Assembly (NCBI RefSeq): GCF_025465945.1
Contig: NZ_JANLNW010000009.1
Span: 1 to 64,000 of the forward strand
Reading direction: 5' to 3'
Length of the DNA stretch: 64,000 bases
Source: Pseudomonas sp. 6D_7.1_Bac1
GTDB lineage: Bacteria > Pseudomonadota > Gammaproteobacteria > Pseudomonadales > Pseudomonadaceae
In this document: positions 17,111-26,857 of the stretch, one piece after another
Layout: each line of letters starts with the position of its first letter
How positions within the stretch are numbered: the first letter of the stretch is position 1
The notes under the pieces: generated by a model
What the model was told of the DNA's origin: nothing
What the model saw: the letters and a program-made list of their open reading frames with translations, nothing else
Databases searched by the model: none
Position numbers and translations under genes: made by a program

Positions 17111-18277
17111 TTAACGTATTGGCTCGGGGCATTGGGCAAGTGCTTTGACGGCACTGTCATGAGGCTGGCCCTGGCTCGTTTCGGATGATCGTTTTTGCAG
17201 ATAAGCAATGATTGCCTGCTCATCTTCCGGTTTTGTTGGTTTGGGCAATTGTTTTGGCCAGTGGCCCTGATCCAGGTGCCGGAGTTTTCTCTTTTGGCTC
17301 TCGTCCCAGCGCAGAATTTCTCGGGACGCGCTTTCCCACCATTCATGTCGGCAGACCGCGTAATACGGGTGATCGGGCGCGGCACTTCCGTACAGAAGAT
17401 CGCGACCGACTTTCCTCAACTCTCCACGCTTGTTGCGCAATAGCCATTTGATACGCAGGCGCTGCCAGGCTGAGGGGAATGGTTTGCTACGAGGAACCTC
17501 ACGGCAAAGCCCCGGCAATTGTGGGCGGTACTGTTCGCCATGCAGGGCAAAGAAGTGCTTCTGCATGGCATGAAAGAATCTTTTCTCGGCAAAGTAGTGA
17601 TAAATGAATTTCTTCGCTTCTTGTACCGGTTTGCCGCGCATGGCGAATGACAGGGCGATTTGTTCGATCGTGTGTATATCGAACGAGCCTTGAGTCCATT
17701 CATCGATCAGCGTGATGGACTTTTCAAGCAGCGGTGTATCGCTGTCCGTGACGCCGCACAGGCCGCTGTTGTACAGCTTGAAGCTGTTATCGGCATTGAT
17801 GCCGTGGGCCTGCAGGCAAGTGCCGAGCTTCACATAGTCCGGGCGATTGCAGACGTAGCTCCAGTCGTACTCGAAACGGTCCATCAAATACTGCTGAGGC
17901 TGAATTCGTTTGAGGATCAGAGTGGGGTTTTCGAGAAACAGCGTGTCGGTATCAACGAACAGGGTTTTTCCGGCCAGCTTCAACCCGGCAGCAATGGCAC
18001 AGGCCTTGCGGCGATGGTGGTAACCGTTTTCACCTTGCCATAAGGTCAAGGTCTGTTCATTCAGGGCCAGGGTTTCAACAGGCCAGCCGGCATAGTCTTC
18101 AGGTCTGTCAGTAAAGATCCTGATGCACAGGGACTCGCCTTTCTTGAGTTGCGACAACGCAGTCAAAATACTGAACTTGGCCTCTCTGCGATAAACGTCC
18201 TGGTTGCCGTACACCAGGTACAGCAGTTGCTGCGGCACTTTTGCGAGGGCGCTTGAGTCGGGGGCTTTATGCGTCAT
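17111..18277 (-). CDS. Putative GT-A-fold glycosyltransferase-like protein
   Basis: The 388-residue soluble protein is not assigned to a named family. Its N-terminal half resembles GT8-like enzymes: an opening beta strand ([16 protein letters not shown]) and a strand ending in a DxD-like motif, [14 protein letters not shown], which would bind metal and nucleotide sugar. The C-terminal third is basic and Trp/Arg-rich ([20 protein letters not shown]). It sits between apeB and rluA, which are adjacent in PAO1 as I recall, so it may be an accessory insertion. Acceptor and sugar are unknown. Confidence 0.65.
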   Translation of the reverse strand: MTHKAPDSSALAKVPQQLLYLVYGNQDVYRREAKFSILTALSQLKKGESLCIRIFTDRPEDYAGWPVETLALNEQTLTLWQGENGYHHRRKACAIAAGLKLAGKTLFVDTDTLFLENPTLILKRIQPQQYLMDRFEYDWSYVCNRPDYVKLGTCLQAHGINADNSFKLYNSGLCGVTDSDTPLLEKSITLIDEWTQGSFDIHTIEQIALSFAMRGKPVQEAKKFIYHYFAEKRFFHAMQKHFFALHGEQYRPQLPGLCREVPRSKPFPSAWQRLRIKWLLRNKRGELRKVGRDLLYGSAAPDHPYYAVCRHEWWESASREILRWDESQKRKLRHLDQGHWPKQLPKPTKPEDEQAIIAYLQKRSSETSQGQPHDSAVKALAQCPEPIR

Positions 18278-18334
18278 CGGGTTCTATGTCCTTACGAGTA
18301 TCGATGGCTGCCACGACGGGCCGCTGACGAGTGT

Positions 18335-18970
18335 TCAAAACGGTGCCGGGCACTCGAAGCGCAGGCGTTCGCCACTTTGTGGGTGGGTGAAGCTGAGCAT
18401 GCTGGCGTGCAGGCACAGGCGCGGCCAGGCGGCCAGGGCTTGCGGGTGAGCGTAAAGCCCGTCGCCCAGCAGCGGATGACCGATGGACAACATGTGCACG
18501 CGCAACTGGTGCGAACGACCGGTGATCGGCGTCAGTTCCACTCGGCACCAGTCACCGCAACGCTCCAGCACGCGCCAGAAGGTCAGCGCATGTTTGCCGA
18601 ATTCATGGTCCACGACGTGGCGGGGTTTGGTCGGCGGGTCGTAGCGCAGCGGTAAGTCGATGCTGCCGCTGTCCAGTTCCGGCTGGCCCCAGCACAGTGC
18701 GGTGTAGGCTTTTTCGGTTTCGCGGTCGTGAAACTGCCGAGACAGTTCGCGATGGGTATCCGGGTCGCGGGCCAGCAGGATGATCCCGGAGGTTTCCCAG
18801 TCCAGCCGATGGACGATGCGCGCTTCCGGGTAGCCGTTTTCTTGCAGGCGGGTGATCAGGCAGTCCTTGTTGTCATCGGCGCGACCGGGCACGGAGAGCA
18901 GCAGGGTAGGCTTGTCCACCACCAAAACGGCGGCGTCCTGATGGATGATGCGGATATTCGACAGCGGCAT
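18335..18970 (-). CDS. rluA: RluA-family pseudouridine synthase
   Basis: The 211-residue enzyme isomerises uridine to pseudouridine in RNA; RluA itself modifies 23S rRNA U746 and tRNA U32. The catalytic aspartate lies in RIVHRLDWETSG, followed by the conserved EKAYTALCWG and GRSHQLRVHM motifs and GHPLLGDGLY. There is no S4 domain and the size is that of RluA rather than RluC/D. It is separated from minE by a strong hairpin terminator. Confidence 0.9.
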   Translation of the reverse strand: MPLSNIRIIHQDAAVLVVDKPTLLLSVPGRADDNKDCLITRLQENGYPEARIVHRLDWETSGIILLARDPDTHRELSRQFHDRETEKAYTALCWGQPELDSGSIDLPLRYDPPTKPRHVVDHEFGKHALTFWRVLERCGDWCRVELTPITGRSHQLRVHMLSIGHPLLGDGLYAHPQALAAWPRLCLHASMLSFTHPQSGERLRFECPAPF

Positions 18971-18997
18971 TAAAACAGCCTCGTAACAAACGCCAAC

Positions 18998-19041
18998 GGC
19001 GGCTCAGGTCCCTTTCTGTGTTGGAAAGGACCTGAGCCGCC
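18998..19041 (-). terminator. Hairpin after minE
   Basis: GGCGGCTCAGGTC and its complement form a ~17-bp stem around a short loop, 21 nt after the minE stop. The U-tract on the minus strand is poor (GTTGGCGTTTGTT), so termination may be partial. Confidence 0.65.
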
Positions 19042-19061
19042 GTGGTTCCCGCCGGATCGAC

Positions 19062-19316
19062 TCAGCGATCTGGCAGGGTGATATTGAGTTCCAGAATCGA
19101 GCAGCTGCCCTGGTTTTCCAGGGCGACGTGCACGTCATCGGACCCGATATTGACGTACTTGCGGATCACTTCGACCAGTTCCTTCTGCAAGGCTGGCAAG
19201 TAATCAGGGGTACTGCGCTGGCCGCGTTCATGCGCCACGATGATCTGTAGACGCTCTTTCGCTACCGACGCGGTGCTTACTTTTTTGTTGGCACGAAAGA
19301 AGTCAAAAAGATTCAT
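19062..19316 (-). CDS. minE: Cell division topological specificity factor MinE
   Basis: The 84-residue protein has the N-terminal membrane-targeting/anti-MinCD helix ([20 protein letters not shown]) and the C-terminal topological domain ([15 protein letters not shown] region, [20 protein letters not shown]). It displaces MinD from the membrane and drives pole-to-pole oscillation. Its ATG overlaps the minD stop by one base (TAATG). Confidence 0.97.
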   Translation of the reverse strand: MNLFDFFRANKKVSTASVAKERLQIIVAHERGQRSTPDYLPALQKELVEVIRKYVNIGSDDVHVALENQGSCSILELNITLPDR

Positions 19317-20128
19317 TATCTACCTCCAAACAGGCGCTCGAAGAATCCCTTCTTCTCAACGTCAAGGAACCGGTGATGCACGGTTTTGCCCAGCAGACGA
19401 TCGACGGCATCGCTGTACGCCTGACCGGCGTCGCTCTGGTCGTCGAGAATCACCGGCACGCCCTGGTTGGAAGCCTTGAGTACGGCTTGCGATTCCGGAA
19501 TCACGCCCAGCAGGGTGACCGCCAGAATCTCTTTGACGTCTTCGACGCCGAGCATTTCGCCGTTGCTGACGCGCTCCGGGTTGTAGCGGGTCAGCAGCAG
19601 GTGTTCCTTGATCGGGTCTTCGCCGTTTTCGGCGCGACGCGACTTGCTCGCCAGCAGGCCCAGCATGCGGTCCGAGTCGCGTACCGACGAGACTTCCGGG
19701 TTGGTCACCACGATCGCTTCGTCAGCGAAGTACATGGCCAGGTGGGCGCCTTTCTCGATGCCCGCCGGAGAGTCGCAGACCACGAATTCGAAGTCTTCTT
19801 TAAGTGCCATGAGCACTTTTTCCACGCCTTCTACCGTCAGCGCGTCTTTATCGCGCGTCTGACTGGCGGCCAGCACGTAGAGGTTTTCCAGACGTTTGTC
19901 TTTGATCAGGGCTTGCTGCAGGTTGGCTTCGCCGTTGACCACGTTGACGAAGTCATACACCACGCGCCGCTCGCAACCCATGATCAGGTCGAGGTTACGC
20001 AGACCGACGTCGAAGTCGACGATAACTGTTTTGTGGCCGCGCAGAGCGAGGCCGGTACCGATAGCGGCGCTGGTGGTGGTCTTACCCACACCACCCTTGC
20101 CGGATGTAACCACGAGAATCTTGGCCAA
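19316..20128 (-). CDS. minD: Septum-site-determining ATPase MinD
   Basis: The 270-residue ParA-like ATPase has the deviant Walker [12 protein letters not shown] at residues 9-19. It also shows the switch motifs [12 protein letters not shown] and [16 protein letters not shown], and ends in a C-terminal amphipathic membrane-targeting helix ([12 protein letters not shown]). It recruits MinC to the membrane to block polar Z rings. The 262-bp gap to minC is longer than usual for this operon and could hold a separate promoter. Confidence 0.97.
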   Translation of the reverse strand: MAKILVVTSGKGGVGKTTTSAAIGTGLALRGHKTVIVDFDVGLRNLDLIMGCERRVVYDFVNVVNGEANLQQALIKDKRLENLYVLAASQTRDKDALTVEGVEKVLMALKEDFEFVVCDSPAGIEKGAHLAMYFADEAIVVTNPEVSSVRDSDRMLGLLASKSRRAENGEDPIKEHLLLTRYNPERVSNGEMLGVEDVKEILAVTLLGVIPESQAVLKASNQGVPVILDDQSDAGQAYSDAVDRLLGKTVHHRFLDVEKKGFFERLFGGR

Positions 20129-20328
20129 GGTGTTTCACCCCTAAGGAAAAAGGACTTTTAGCCCCTGAAAAACATCTCTTGAAAACTACTGCAGTCGGAC
20201 AGCCTTGGCTGGAATCCGGTCTGGGGCGGGGTTTACCTCGGGTAAACACTGCCTTATGCCTTTTTCCTACTTCGTTTGAGCCGTATTCGCTACGTTTTAG
20301 AGATGCTTGGAAAATGCGGCAGTATCCG
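20129..20328. promoter_or_regulatory. minC-minD intergenic region
   Basis: This 200-bp stretch holds no ORF of interest. It has a small hairpin (GTTTAC ... GTAAAC at 20232-20248) and AT-richer blocks that may form a minDE promoter. A GGGGTG-like ribosome-binding site precedes minD. Confidence 0.4.
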
Positions 20329-21066
20329 TTAAAGCCGAATGATGTTCAACACGTCGCCCGACAGGCTGACTTGTACGCCGGCCCCCCACAGCGGGTCGCG
20401 GCGCAGATCTTCGGAAACCTTGTAATGACCGGCGATGGAGAGTAGTTCAGCGCTCAATTGCTGACAGAAAATCCGTGCCTTGGTGTCACCCTTTACACCG
20501 GCCAGTGCACGACCGCGCATCGGTCCGTATACATGGATGTTGCCATCGGCGAGAAGTTCCGCCCCCGGACTGACCGAAGAAATCACTACCAAATCGCCAC
20601 CCTGGGCATAAATCTGCTGCCCACCACGTACTGGCGAAGTGATTATCCGCGTCGGTTTGATCGTCGGCTCAGGCGGTTTTTCCGGTTTTTTCCGGACTTC
20701 ACCTTCGTGCGGATCGAGTGCTCGCTCGCGCGCGCCAGAAGGCGGCAGCACCGGCAGGTCGACGGCAATGGCGGCGGCGATGTCTTCGATGCGGCTGGCG
20801 CGGATGGCCAGCGTGCGCAAGCCATGGTGGCGGCAAACGCGCATCAGTGCGGGCAGGTCAATAGCGCCTTCAGTGGCCGGGAGCTTGTCCAGGGCCAGCA
20901 CCAACGGTGCATTGCTGAAAAAATTAGGCGCCAGGGCGACCTTCGCAGCCAGTTGTCGGTCAAGGCTTTCGAGGTCATTGCGGGCCAGTTCCAGCACCGT
21001 AATGGCGAGCATGCTGCCCTTCAACTGGAACACGGGATCTTGGTCTAGCGGTTCGGTTTGGCTCAT
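20329..21066 (-). CDS. minC: Septum-site-determining protein MinC
   Basis: The 245-residue FtsZ-polymerisation inhibitor has an N-terminal FtsZ-binding domain (to ~110), a Pro/Lys-rich linker, and a C-terminal beta-helix ([34 protein letters not shown]) that dimerises and binds MinD. I chose ATG 21066 ([11 protein letters not shown]), which matches Pseudomonas homologues. ATGs at 21075 and 21090 are in frame and none has a strong ribosome-binding site. Confidence 0.95.
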   Translation of the reverse strand: MSQTEPLDQDPVFQLKGSMLAITVLELARNDLESLDRQLAAKVALAPNFFSNAPLVLALDKLPATEGAIDLPALMRVCRHHGLRTLAIRASRIEDIAAAIAVDLPVLPPSGARERALDPHEGEVRKKPEKPPEPTIKPTRIITSPVRGGQQIYAQGGDLVVISSVSPGAELLADGNIHVYGPMRGRALAGVKGDTKARIFCQQLSAELLSIAGHYKVSEDLRRDPLWGAGVQVSLSGDVLNIIRL

Positions 21067-21187
21067 GGTCGGCATAAAACGGCTTGTCACTAAAAGTGCC
21101 GAGACTTATAACGAGAACGCCCGCGAGCCGCAAGCCGGGTCGAACCGATGTAGAATGCGCGGCCTTGTTGTCTGTCCGGAATCGTTA

Positions 21188-22120
21188 ATGGATCGCCCGC
21201 AATTTCGAGCTGCATTTTTTCATCCGCGTTTTTGGCTGCTATGGTGCGGTCTAGGGCTGCTGTGGCTGGTCGTTCAGTTGCCGTACCCGGTGCTGCTGCG
21301 CATTGGTCGCCTGTTGGGGGCCGGCATGTATCGGGTCGCTACCGACCGTCGGCGCATTGCCAAACGCAACCTGGAACTGTGTTTTCCGGAAAAAACGCCT
21401 GCCGAGCGCAAGCGTCTGCTCAAGGATAACTTCGCTTCGACCGGTATTGCCTTCTTCGAGATGGCCATGAGCTGGTGGTGGTCACGGGCGCGCCTGGCGC
21501 GTCTGGCCCATGTCGAAGGGCTGGAGCACCTCAAACAGGCTCAACGCGACGGCAAGGGCGTGATCCTCATGGCGTTGCACTTCACCACCCTGGAAATCGG
21601 CGCGGCGTTGCTCGGTCAGCAGCACACCATCGACGGCATGTACCGCGAGCATAAAAACCCGCTGTTCGATTACATTCAGCGACGCGGTCGTGAGCGGCAT
21701 AACCTCGATTCGCTGGCAGTAGAGCGCGATGACGTACGCGGCATGCTCAAATTGCTGCGCGCCGGCCGGGGGATCTGGTATGCGCCGGATCAGGACTACG
21801 GCGCCAAGCAAAGTATCTTCGTGCCATTGTTCGGCATTCAGGCCGCGACCGTTCCCGCCACCAGCAAGTTTGCCAAGTTGGGCAAGGCGCTGGTGGTGCC
21901 GTTCACCCAGGAACGCCTGGCCGATGGCAGTGGCTACCGCCTGGTGATCCATGCGCCGCTGAGCGATTTTCCGGGTGAAAGCGACGAGGTCGACTGCATC
22001 CGGATCAACCAGTGGGTCGAACGTTGCGTGCGCGATTGCCCTGAGCAATACCTCTGGACCCATCGACGCTTCAAGAGCCGTCCACCCGGTGAACCGAAAC
22101 TGTATGCCAAGCGTGGTTGA
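21188..22120 (+). CDS. lpxL: Lipid A biosynthesis lauroyl-type acyltransferase
   Basis: The 310-residue inner-membrane acyltransferase begins with a membrane anchor (FWLLWCGLGLLWLVVQLPY). The catalytic HX4E motif is in MALHFTTLEIG, followed by MYREHKNPLFDY and the conserved WYAPDQDYG block. It adds a secondary acyl chain to Kdo2-lipid IVA or its derivative. The true start is ATG 21188; the open frame extends to 20639 on the complement of minC and that extension is not coding. It diverges from minC. The symbol follows the family; Pseudomonas has several paralogues (htrB1/htrB2). Confidence 0.9.
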   Translation: MDRPQFRAAFFHPRFWLLWCGLGLLWLVVQLPYPVLLRIGRLLGAGMYRVATDRRRIAKRNLELCFPEKTPAERKRLLKDNFASTGIAFFEMAMSWWWSRARLARLAHVEGLEHLKQAQRDGKGVILMALHFTTLEIGAALLGQQHTIDGMYREHKNPLFDYIQRRGRERHNLDSLAVERDDVRGMLKLLRAGRGIWYAPDQDYGAKQSIFVPLFGIQAATVPATSKFAKLGKALVVPFTQERLADGSGYRLVIHAPLSDFPGESDEVDCIRINQWVERCVRDCPEQYLWTHRRFKSRPPGEPKLYAKRG

Positions 22121-22167
22121 ACCAGACCCGCTGAATTGAAAAGCCCTAAGCGCCATGGAGTGTTGCG

Positions 22168-23331
22168 ATGAGTTCAGCTGAGCCGGTTACAGGTTTGATT
22201 CTTTCCGGTGGCGGGGCTCGGGCGGCGTATCAGGTCGGGGTGCTGGCGGCGATTGCCGAGCTGCTGCCGGCAGGTTCTGCCAATCCGTTTCCGGTGATTG
22301 TCGGTACCTCGGCCGGGGCGATCAATGCGGTGAGCCTGGCCAGCGGCGCAATGGACTTTACCGGGGCCATCGAGCGGTTGACCGCCTTCTGGCAGGGCTT
22401 TCGCAGCCACCTGGTGCTCCGCAGCGATTGGCCGGGGGTGATCAGCCAGGCCAGCCGTTTTGTCAGCCACAGCCTGCTGGGGATTGGCGCAAAAGTGCCG
22501 GTGGCGCTGCTCAACAGCTCACCGCTGCGTGATCTGTTGAATGACAAGCTGCACCTGTCCGGAATCCATGAAGCCATTGAGCAAAAGCAACTGCACGCCG
22601 TGGCCGTCACTGCATTCGGTTATGAGTCCGGGCAAGCCGTGACCTTCTATCAGGGCGGCCGAAGCATTGATGCCTGGCTGCGCCATCGACGCATTGGCGT
22701 GCCCACTCAATTGACGGTCGACCATTTGCTCGCCAGTTCCGCGATCCCATTGTTGTTTGCGCCGGTGAAGATCGATAACGAGTATTTCGGCGACGGTGCG
22801 GTGCGTCAGTCGGCGCCGATCAGCCCGGCCTTACACCTGGGGGCCAGCCGGGTGCTGGTGGTGGGCGTCAGTGGTAACCCGCGCGGCGTTGATCCCGAGA
22901 ACCCCTTGCAGCGCACCTACACCGGTCAGCAGCCGTCGCTCGCACAGATCGGCGGGCACATGCTCAACAGTACCTTCATTGACAGCCTGGAGAGCGACAT
23001 CGAGCTGTTGCAACGCTTGAACCAGTTCAGTCACTTGTTGCCCGCCAGTACACCGGCCCGCAACCTCGGCGTGGCACCTGTGGAAGTCTTGGTGATTGCG
23101 CCGAGTCAGCCGATCGACGAGATTGCCGCGCGGCATCGGCAAGAGCTGCCGGCAGCGTTACGGCTGTTCTTGCGCGGGCCGGGTGCGACCAGGACCAGCG
23201 GTGCCGGGGTGTTGAGTTATTTGTTGTTCGAGGCGGGGTATTGCAGCGAATTGATCGAGCTTGGCCGTCACGATGCGTTGGCCAAGCGCGAAGAGTTGTG
23301 TCGGTTTTTGGGGTTGACGGTCACAGCGTAA
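22168..23331 (+). CDS. Patatin-like phospholipase
   Basis: The 387-residue protein has the patatin catalytic dyad: the oxyanion loop ILSGGGARAAYQVGV, the nucleophile VGTSAGAIN (GxSxG) and the aspartate in YFGDGAVRQ. The C-terminus (~300-387) is helical and less typical. No signal peptide is apparent, so it should act inside the cell on phospholipids. It follows the lipid A acyltransferase by 47 nt on the same strand, and the two may be cotranscribed; both are lipid enzymes. Confidence 0.9.
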   Translation: MSSAEPVTGLILSGGGARAAYQVGVLAAIAELLPAGSANPFPVIVGTSAGAINAVSLASGAMDFTGAIERLTAFWQGFRSHLVLRSDWPGVISQASRFVSHSLLGIGAKVPVALLNSSPLRDLLNDKLHLSGIHEAIEQKQLHAVAVTAFGYESGQAVTFYQGGRSIDAWLRHRRIGVPTQLTVDHLLASSAIPLLFAPVKIDNEYFGDGAVRQSAPISPALHLGASRVLVVGVSGNPRGVDPENPLQRTYTGQQPSLAQIGGHMLNSTFIDSLESDIELLQRLNQFSHLLPASTPARNLGVAPVEVLVIAPSQPIDEIAARHRQELPAALRLFLRGPGATRTSGAGVLSYLLFEAGYCSELIELGRHDALAKREELCRFLGLTVTA

Positions 23332-23338
23332 GCCAGCG

Positions 23339-24697
23339 TCAGTGCTGATGAGCGTGGCAGTCGTTGTTGGCGGCCCGTTCTGCGCCGCCGAGAATGTTGA
23401 ACAGCAGGTTCAAAGAGAGCGCGCTGAGGGTCGCCATGGCAATGCCGCTGTGGGTGATCGGGCTCATCCACAATGGCAGGTGGGCGAAGAATTCCGGACG
23501 CACCACCGGGATCAGGCCCATGCCGATACTCACCGCGACCAGCAACTGGTTGCGACGGTCGGCGATGTCGGCTTCCTGGAGAATCTTGATCCCGGTGGCC
23601 GCGACCATGCCGAACATGGCAATCGCCGCGCCGCCGAGTACCGCCGGCGGAATCGAGGCTACCAGAAATGCCGCCTTAGGCAGCAGGCTCAGCACCACCA
23701 GCAATCCGCCAGCAACAATGGTCACCGAGCGGCAGCGCACGCCGGTCATCTGCACCAGACCGATGTTCTGGGCAAAGGAGGAGTGGGTGAACGTGTTGAA
23801 GAACCCGGCGAAGAACGATGCGCCGGCATCACACAGCAAACCACGACGGAGCATCCGTGGGCAGACTTCCTGGCCGGTGATCTTGCCCAGCGCGAGGAAC
23901 ATCCCGGTGGACTCGACGAAGATGATCACCACCACCAGGCACATCGAAAGGATCGGCGCGAGATGGAATTGCGGCATGCCGAAGTGCAGCGGGGTGACGA
24001 TTTGCACCCACGGCGCCTGCGCCATGCCGCTGAGGTCGACCATGCCGATCAGGCCGCAGAGGATGTAACCCAGGCCCATGCCGATCAGCACTGAAATGTT
24101 GACCCAGAACCCGCGCATGAAGCGATGGATCAACAGGATCGTGCCCAGCACCAGCGCGGCGATAGTCAGGTAAACGGGGGAGCCGAACTGTGCGGCGCCG
24201 TTGCCGCCGCCGGCCCAGTTCACGGCCACGGGGAACAGCGACAAACCGATCGAGGTGATGACGGTCCCGGTCACCAGCGGCGGGAAGAAGCGCACCACCT
24301 TGGACATGAACGGCGCGATGAGCATGCCGAAGAACCCGGCGGCGATGGTCGCGCCGAAGATCCCTTGCAGGCCGATGCCTGGCATACCGGCCATGGCCAC
24401 CATACTGCCGACCGCCGCGAAACTGGCCCCCATCATCACCGGCATGCGAATGCCCATGGGGCCGATACCGAGTGATTGCACGACGGTCGCAATACCGGCG
24501 ACCAGCAAGTCGGCGTTGATCAGGAAGGCGATTTCTTCACGATTCAGGCCTGCGGCCTGTCCGATGATCAGCGGTACCGCGATGGCCCCGCCGTACATCA
24601 GCAGAACGTGTTGCAGACCGACCAGGATCAGTTGCAAAAGGGGTAGTCGTTGAATGGCGGGTGCGTCGGGGATGCGTGCTTCGGATGACACGGACAT
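23339..24697 (-). CDS. NCS2 family purine (urate/xanthine) permease
   Basis: The 452-residue protein has about 12-14 membrane segments and NCS2/UraA-fold motifs (QHVLLMYGGAIAVPLIIG near the N-terminus, VESTGMFLALGKITGQ, FNTFTHSSFAQNIGLVQMTG). The QNIGL-like motif fits the xanthine/urate (XanQ/UacT) branch. It ends in a His-rich tail (NNDCHAHQH). ATG 24697 has GAGG upstream; a longer frame to 24868 only translates the REPIN. It lies after puuD on the same strand, so it most likely imports urate or xanthine for the pathway encoded upstream. Confidence 0.88.
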   Translation of the reverse strand: MSVSSEARIPDAPAIQRLPLLQLILVGLQHVLLMYGGAIAVPLIIGQAAGLNREEIAFLINADLLVAGIATVVQSLGIGPMGIRMPVMMGASFAAVGSMVAMAGMPGIGLQGIFGATIAAGFFGMLIAPFMSKVVRFFPPLVTGTVITSIGLSLFPVAVNWAGGGNGAAQFGSPVYLTIAALVLGTILLIHRFMRGFWVNISVLIGMGLGYILCGLIGMVDLSGMAQAPWVQIVTPLHFGMPQFHLAPILSMCLVVVIIFVESTGMFLALGKITGQEVCPRMLRRGLLCDAGASFFAGFFNTFTHSSFAQNIGLVQMTGVRCRSVTIVAGGLLVVLSLLPKAAFLVASIPPAVLGGAAIAMFGMVAATGIKILQEADIADRRNQLLVAVSIGMGLIPVVRPEFFAHLPLWMSPITHSGIAMATLSALSLNLLFNILGGAERAANNDCHAHQH

Positions 24698-24747
24698 GCA
24701 ACACCTCGGATCTTTTTTATTCTTGTGATTTTTTGCATCAGGCAGAC

Positions 24748-24853
24748 CTGTGGCGAGGGAGCTTGCTCCCGCTGGGTCGCGAAGCGGCCCCACTTTCTCC
24801 CGGAGGAAAGGGGACTGCTGCGCAGTCCAACGGGAGCAAGCTCCCTCGCCACA
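24748..24853. repeat. REPIN, family B, between puuD and the purine permease
   Basis: Inverted family-B REPs enclose a short inner stem. It lies in the presumed leader of the permease gene, 50 nt before its start. Confidence 0.9.
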
Positions 24854-24884
24854 AAAGCCCGATACCACAGGGCTTAGTGTCGAC

Positions 24885-26186
24885 TCAGTTGGTACGGGCT
24901 CCCTGGTTGATCCAGGCGCCGATCAGGTCACGTTCCTGTTGGGTCATCTGCGTGATGTTACCCAACGGCATGATCTGGCTGGCGACGGCCTGGGCCTGAA
25001 TCCGCGGAGCGTTTTGGCGGATTTGTTCCGGGGTGTCGAACATCACGCCGGCCGGTGCGGCGCTGAACAGCGGGCTGGTCGGTTTGGCCGAATGGCAGAC
25101 CGCGCAACGTTCCTGAATCACGCTGTGCACCTTGCTGAAGTCCGGACCTGCATTGGATGCCTGGGTCGGGGCTGGCGCAGGCGCTGCTGCGGGCGCTGTT
25201 TCAGCAGGTTTGACACCACCGCCGAGGGCGGTTTCCGGCAACGGTTGGTACTCGATCTTCGCCGGTGCCTTGGCCACTTCCGGGCTGTTCATCGGCGCCG
25301 GGCCGGTCACATAAGCCAGGCAGATCATGCCCACTGCCGCGACGGGCAGGGTCCAGGCGAACTTGTGGCTCTGGTGACGGGTGTTGAAGTAATGACGCAC
25401 CAACACCGCCAGTACCGCGATCCCGGCCAGGATCAACCAGTTGTACTGGCTGCCATAGGTGCTCGGGAAGTGGTTGCTGATCATGATGAACAGCACCGGC
25501 AAGGTGAAGTAGTTGTTGTGGCGCGAGCGCAGCAAACCTTTGGCTGGCAGTGCCGGATCCGGTGTGCGGTTCTCGGCGATGGCCGCGACCAGTGCCCGTT
25601 GGGCCGGCATGATGATGCGGAACACATTACCGACCATGATGGTGCCGATCATGGCGCCAACGTGCAGGTACGCACCGCGACCGCTGAACACTTTGCTGAA
25701 GCCGTAAGCGGCGCCAATGATCAGCACGAACAGGATGAAACCAAGCAGGGCAGGGCGTTTGCCCAGCGCCGAGTCACACAGGAAGGAGTAGATGAACCAG
25801 CCGATGAACAGCGAGCCGAGACCGATGGCCACGCCTTCAGGTCCGCTCAGGCTGCTGCCAGGTGCCAGCAGGTACAGCGTCGGGTTGGAGTAGAACACCA
25901 CGCACAGCAGCGCGATCCCCGACATCCAGGTGAAGTAGGCTTCCCATTTGAACCAGTGCAGGTTGTCCGGCATGGTCGGTGGGGCCAGTTTGTATTTCTC
26001 CAGGTGGTAGATACCGCCACCGTGAATCGCCCAGAGATCGCCGGCCAGACCGTTTTTCGGGTTGACCCGATTGAGGTTGTTTTCCAGCCAGACAAAGTAG
26101 AACGACGCGCCGATCCAGGCCACGCCAGTGATCATATGAACCCAGCGGATGCTCAGGTTCAGCCATTCCATCAAATGTGCTTCCAC
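24885..26186 (-). CDS. puuD: Membrane cytochrome c urate hydroxylase PuuD
   Basis: The 433-residue protein converts urate to 5-hydroxyisourate using a respiratory route instead of O2-consuming uricase. About eight membrane helices of the DUF989/urate oxidase N-terminal domain (WVHMITGVAWIGASFYFVWL, SRHNNYFTLPVLFIMISNHF) are followed by an Ala/Pro-rich linker (~315-340). A C-terminal cytochrome c domain follows with the haem site CAVCH and axial-ligand region ASQIMPLGN. The start is GTG 26186 with AGAGG upstream; ATG 26171 is an alternative. No soluble uricase gene is in the window. Confidence 0.93.
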   Translation of the reverse strand: MEAHLMEWLNLSIRWVHMITGVAWIGASFYFVWLENNLNRVNPKNGLAGDLWAIHGGGIYHLEKYKLAPPTMPDNLHWFKWEAYFTWMSGIALLCVVFYSNPTLYLLAPGSSLSGPEGVAIGLGSLFIGWFIYSFLCDSALGKRPALLGFILFVLIIGAAYGFSKVFSGRGAYLHVGAMIGTIMVGNVFRIIMPAQRALVAAIAENRTPDPALPAKGLLRSRHNNYFTLPVLFIMISNHFPSTYGSQYNWLILAGIAVLAVLVRHYFNTRHQSHKFAWTLPVAAVGMICLAYVTGPAPMNSPEVAKAPAKIEYQPLPETALGGGVKPAETAPAAAPAPAPTQASNAGPDFSKVHSVIQERCAVCHSAKPTSPLFSAAPAGVMFDTPEQIRQNAPRIQAQAVASQIMPLGNITQMTQQERDLIGAWINQGARTN

Positions 26187-26236
26187 AGTCTTTACCTCTC
26201 GCCTGTCACTCTGTAGTCGAGTGATCAGACCTTCTC

Positions 26237-26740
26237 TTATTGGTGGGGGGCGAGGATCAAACGCTCATCCTCTTTGAAAAAATGCTCATCGCAGTTATTG
26301 CCTGTGCCACTGCGATCAACCACCAGGAAGTCATCCCGCTTTTCGATCGTCAGCACCGGGTGGTGCCAAACGCCGCGATGGTAATTAATGCCCTGCCTGC
26401 CGTTGGTGACGAAGGCGCGGACCAAGCCTGATACAGGTTCATCGCCAAGTGGCGCGACCACGATCAGAAAGGGGTTGCCGAGCAGCGGAATGAAAGCCTG
26501 GCTGCCCAGCGGATGGCGCTCCAGCATGCTGACGGTCAGCGGCATGTCCTGCGCGTCGGCGCGGAAGATGCTGATGATCGCCTTGTCTTCTGGCGTGGCG
26601 GTTTCAACCGTGGCCAGTTTGTGAAAGCGCATGGTCGAACCGTTGTTGATCATGAAGTGATCGCTGCCATCGGTTTCGATCACGTCACCGAAAGGGGCGA
26701 AGGCTTCTTTGGTCAGCGGTTCAATCGTCAATGTGCGCAT
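26237..26740 (-). CDS. allA: Ureidoglycolate lyase
   Basis: The 167-residue cupin-like enzyme cleaves (S)-ureidoglycolate to glyoxylate and urea, the last step of the pathway here. It has family motifs MRFHKLATV, PLGSQAFIPL and the metal-site region GINYHRGVWHHP. It sits between alc and puuD on the same strand, in line with a catabolic operon. A REPIN separates it from alc. Confidence 0.93.
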   Translation of the reverse strand: MRTLTIEPLTKEAFAPFGDVIETDGSDHFMINNGSTMRFHKLATVETATPEDKAIISIFRADAQDMPLTVSMLERHPLGSQAFIPLLGNPFLIVVAPLGDEPVSGLVRAFVTNGRQGINYHRGVWHHPVLTIEKRDDFLVVDRSGTGNNCDEHFFKEDERLILAPHQ

Positions 26741-26780
26741 GCTGTTCTAATCCAGATTCTGTATTGATAGTTCTATTGCT

Positions 26781-26845
26781 ATCGCGAGCAGGCTCGCTCC
26801 CACAGGGGAATGCATTTCAAATGTGGGAGCGAGCCTGCTCGCGAT
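26781..26845. repeat. REPIN, family A (divergent type)
   Basis: The two family-A REPs are arranged with GCGAT ends outwards and only ~14 nt between them, the opposite of the copies at 6.5 and 10.8 kb. It lies between alc and allA inside the operon. Confidence 0.9.
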
Positions 26846-26857
26846 TGGCCTCACCGC

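Noticed and set aside
24750..26216. A 488-codon plus-strand frame over puuD
   Set aside because: It begins inside a REPIN and is antisense to puuD, which has clear haem and membrane features.
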